The notes beneath the pieces are model-generated. The model did not search any database. It was not told the origin of the DNA and saw only the letters and a list, made by a program, of their open reading frames with translations. 8,411 nt of DNA. It comes from JBDKUD01 sp039679805. GTDB lineage: Bacteria; Bacillota; Syntrophomonadia; Syntrophomonadales; Syntrophomonadaceae. Positions within the stretch are counted from its first letter, which is position 1, and every line of letters starts with the position of its first letter. Below are positions 6,617 to 8,411 of this stretch, piece after piece. A program made the position numbers and the translations under genes. The stretch covers positions 1 to 8,411 of the forward strand of contig JBDKUD010000113.1 in assembly GCA_039679805.1 (NCBI GenBank). The letters are read 5' to 3'.

Positions 6617-6627
6617 TATGATATAGT
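6617..6627 (+). promoter_or_regulatory. Candidate extended -10 promoter for the helicase gene; also CcpN-box-like
   Basis: TGATATAGT (6619-6627) is an extended -10 element with TATAGT at 6622-6627. No recognisable -35 stands 16-18 bp upstream, so it would depend on the TG motif. Transcription would start near 6633-6635, about 30 nt before the TTG start. The preceding bases make the whole 11-mer TATGATATAGT, identical to that at 2342-2352 before ccpN, and a 10/11 match to the CcpN consensus. A TATAAT at 6592-6597 is an alternative -10, but its -35 would fall inside the terminator hairpin. Confidence 0.5.
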
Positions 6628-6651
6628 GAAATAGTGGTCCGTACTCATCTA

Positions 6652-6657
6652 AGGAGG
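6652..6657 (+). promoter_or_regulatory. Ribosome binding site for the helicase gene
   Basis: AGGAGG lies 8 nt before the TTG at 6666 and is the reason for choosing that start. Confidence 0.85.
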
Positions 6658-6665
6658 AAAAATTA

Positions 6666-8258
6666 TTGACGATCCAAAAGTTTAGAGATCTGGGATTAAA
6701 ACTCGAACTACTGCATATGATTGAAAAAAAAGGGTTTGAGGAACCCACTCCCATACAGAGCAGGGCAATACCTCCCGGGCTTACCGGACGAGATATTATG
6801 GGGCAGGCCAAAACCGGAACCGGTAAGACAGCTGCCTTTGGATTACCCATATTAAACCAGATAATTCCCGGTGATGGTTTGCAGGCGTTAGTTGTTTGTC
6901 CCACCCGGGAACTAGCTGTACAGGTATCACAAGAGATACTATTTCTGGGGCACGAGTTGAAGGTTTATACTTTGCCCGTATATGGCGGACAATCTATAGA
7001 AATACAGATAAGAGGACTAAAAAGAAGGCCGGAAATAATAGTTGGAACCCCGGGCCGTCTAATTGATCATATGAACCGAGGGACCATAAGATTATCCGGC
7101 TTAAAATATGTGGTCCTGGATGAAGCTGATGAAATGTTGGATATGGGGTTTTTACCTGATATTAAAAAAATTCTGGAGCAATGTCCGTCCAAAAGACAAA
7201 CTTTTCTATTCTCTGCTACCCTGGAAAAAGAAATACGTGATCTGGCTTATGAATTTATGCAAGAGCCGGAAGAAATTATGATAGAATCACCTGAACTTAC
7301 TGTACCTCTTACCAAGCAGTATTATTATGAAGTTCAACCTCGGCATAAAATTGAAACCATATGCCAAGTGATAGATATAGCCCAACCACCGGTAAGCCTT
7401 ATATTTTGCCGAACCAAGAAAGGCGCTGACCAACTGGCACGGGTACTTAACAAGCGGGGCTATGCAGCTGATGCCCTGCATGGGGATATGTCCCAGCGAG
7501 AACGTGATAATGTAATGGAACGCTTCCGCAAAGGGAATATAGAAATACTAACTGCTACTGATTTGGCTGCACGAGGGCTGGATGTAGATGTGGTTACTCA
7601 TGTTATTAATTTTGATATACCCGAGGATCCTGACAGTTATGTGCACAGGATAGGCAGGACCGGCAGAGCCGGTAGAACTGGTACAGCTATTACCCTGGTG
7701 GAACCGGGACAAATAAGAACTTTAAGAGTCATTGAAAAACATATTCGAACCAGGATAAATCGTCAGAGCTTGCCCGCATCACGGGAAGCTGTGGAGCATA
7801 GACAAGAATCCTTAATAAAAAGAGTTGTGCAGGTTTCTCAGCAGGACCTGGATATATACCGAAATATAGCCGCAGAGTTGATTGCTCGGCCAGATGCAGA
7901 GCAGCTGCTGGCAGCAGCCCTAAAGTTGCTTGATAACGAGATAATTGAATATCAAGGCACTCCTGAGCCTTCCCGGGTACCAGAGATAGATTCAGCAACT
8001 GTGCATGTAGAACTGCCTATTGGCAAAATGCAGGGCATGCACCCGCGCCGGCTCATGGAATTTCTTTCTGCTAATACCTCCATTAAGCCTAAACAGGTTG
8101 GGGATATTGATATCCAGGGAAGCAGTACTTACGTAGAGGTTCCGATAGAATTTGTTGATGAGATATATCAAGCGTTTGACAGATATGAAAACGCCCGCAA
8201 GAGTCAGCGCAAGCGGCTGCCATCTTTTGATCATGCCGCCAACAAAAAAGCCAATTAA
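6666..8258 (+). CDS. cshA: DEAD-box RNA helicase, CshA/DeaD type, with DbpA-like RNA-binding domain
   Basis: A 530-residue ATP-dependent RNA helicase with the whole DEAD-box motif set: Q motif GFEEPTPIQ (23-31), Walker A AKTGTGKT (48-55), PTRELAVQ (79-86), YGGQ (106-109), TPGR (128-131), DEAD (152-155), SAT (183-185), LIFCRTKKGAD (245-255), ATDLAARGLDV (297-307) and HRIGRTGRAGR (327-337). Residues about 370-435 (QQDLDIYRNIAAELIARPDA; AAALKLL) resemble the dimerisation region of CshA. Residues about 446-508 (VHVELPIGKMQGMHPRRL; VGDIDIQGSSTYVEVP) look like the DbpA/DeaD RNA-binding domain. A short basic tail (511-528) ends it. Likely roles are ribosome assembly, cold growth and mRNA turnover. 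TTG is supported by AGGAGG 8 nt upstream. The helicase core is closest, from memory, to B. subtilis CshA, but the RNA-binding domain recalls DeaD/DbpA, so the symbol is less sure than the family. It is bounded by a terminator on each side. Confidence 0.95.
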   Translation: MTIQKFRDLGLKLELLHMIEKKGFEEPTPIQSRAIPPGLTGRDIMGQAKTGTGKTAAFGLPILNQIIPGDGLQALVVCPTRELAVQVSQEILFLGHELKVYTLPVYGGQSIEIQIRGLKRRPEIIVGTPGRLIDHMNRGTIRLSGLKYVVLDEADEMLDMGFLPDIKKILEQCPSKRQTFLFSATLEKEIRDLAYEFMQEPEEIMIESPELTVPLTKQYYYEVQPRHKIETICQVIDIAQPPVSLIFCRTKKGADQLARVLNKRGYAADALHGDMSQRERDNVMERFRKGNIEILTATDLAARGLDVDVVTHVINFDIPEDPDSYVHRIGRTGRAGRTGTAITLVEPGQIRTLRVIEKHIRTRINRQSLPASREAVEHRQESLIKRVVQVSQQDLDIYRNIAAELIARPDAEQLLAAALKLLDNEIIEYQGTPEPSRVPEIDSATVHVELPIGKMQGMHPRRLMEFLSANTSIKPKQVGDIDIQGSSTYVEVPIEFVDEIYQAFDRYENARKSQRKRLPSFDHAANKKAN

Positions 8259-8261
8259 GTT

Positions 8262-8285
8262 TTATCGGTTTGAAATAACCGGTAA
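8262..8285 (+). repeat. Hairpin just after the helicase stop codon
   Basis: TTATCGGTT (8262-8270) can pair with AACCGGTAA (8277-8285) around a 6-nt loop (TGAAAT), nine pairs with one T-G wobble. No T-tract follows, so it is not an intrinsic terminator in itself. It could protect the mRNA 3' end or act as a pause before the real terminator about 50 nt further on. Confidence 0.45.
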
Positions 8286-8334
8286 GGTATCAGGGGCAAG
8301 GAATTTAAAGATAAAAAATAAAATTTTAGATAAT

Positions 8335-8376
8335 ACAATAAAGCCCGATATGGAGTGCCGTATCGGGTTTTATTGT
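8335..8376. terminator. Strong, symmetrical (probably bidirectional) terminator
   Basis: ACAATAAAGCCCGATA (8335-8350) pairs with TATCGGGTTTTATTGT (8361-8376), and T-G, G-C and G-C pairs extend the stem inward to a 4-nt loop AGTG. That is 19 pairs with two wobbles. The + strand has TTTTATT after the GC core and the minus strand has CTTTATTGT, so it can work in both directions. It ends the helicase transcript and would also stop any convergent gene to the right. The rest of 8259-8411 shows no gene I can support. Confidence 0.92.
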
Positions 8377-8411
8377 GACGTTATTAAAAATAAATGCATA
8401 AAATGAAGGAA

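Noticed and set aside
6605..6904. 99-residue open frame on the minus strand over the helicase start
   Set aside because: It covers the helicase promoter, ribosome site and the Q-motif/Walker A codons on the opposite strand; no family resemblance, and its composition is that of an antisense shadow.
8152..8406. 84-residue open frame on the + strand overlapping the helicase 3' end
   Set aside because: It lies in another frame of the well-supported helicase gene, then runs through both hairpins including the terminator; it has no ribosome site and no recognisable protein motif.
8373..8411. Promoter (TTGTGA...TAAAAT) and gene start ATG AAG GAA at the right edge
   Set aside because: The spacing is 20 bp, the -35 overlaps the terminator arm, and the ATG at 8403 has no ribosome site; too little sequence remains to judge.

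Overview
The window reads as a core-genome segment of a low-to-moderate GC Bacillota (Firmicutes), most likely of the Clostridia type. The reasons are the split bacterial glycyl-tRNA synthetase genes glyQ-glyS, a CcpN-type HTH/CBS repressor directly after them, strong AGGAGG ribosome sites, frequent GTG and TTG starts, and a pyrophosphate-dependent pyruvate,phosphate dikinase (PPDK). The order glyQ-glyS-ccpN-ppsR matches, from memory, the Bacillus subtilis order glyQ-glyS-ccpN-yqfL. Here ppdK follows in place of the yqxD-dnaG-sigA genes. All genes lie on the + strand. I cannot name a genus from sequence alone.

Layout: 1-165 is the 3' end of glyQ. 169-2238 is glyS, translated from a ribosome site inside the last codons of glyQ. 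2239-2397 is a gap with no convincing terminator but with a candidate extended -10 promoter and two candidate CcpN-box sequences. 2398-3060 is ccpN, 3064-3885 is ppsR (kinase/pyrophosphorylase, DUF299 family) and 3878-6523 is ppdK; these three are packed with a 3-nt gap and then an 8-nt overlap, and end at a strong intrinsic terminator (6550-6581). 6582-6665 holds a second extended -10 promoter, then 6666-8258 encodes a CshA/DeaD-type DEAD-box RNA helicase. 8259-8411 is non-coding, with a hairpin and a strong, symmetrical terminator (8335-8376).

How the genes work together: ccpN-ppsR-ppdK looks like a self-contained control module for the pyruvate/PEP node. CcpN homologues repress gluconeogenic genes. 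PpsR homologues switch PPDK or PEP synthase off and on by phosphorylating a Thr/Ser beside the catalytic His. PPDK interconverts pyruvate and PEP, and its T452-S453-H454 target site is intact. The main hypothesis is that CcpN regulates its own promoter, and through it ppsR-ppdK, from boxes at 2342-2352 and 2382-2392. No mobile element, CRISPR array, RNA gene or broken gene was seen. Apart from the possible autoregulation, this is an ordinary housekeeping region.
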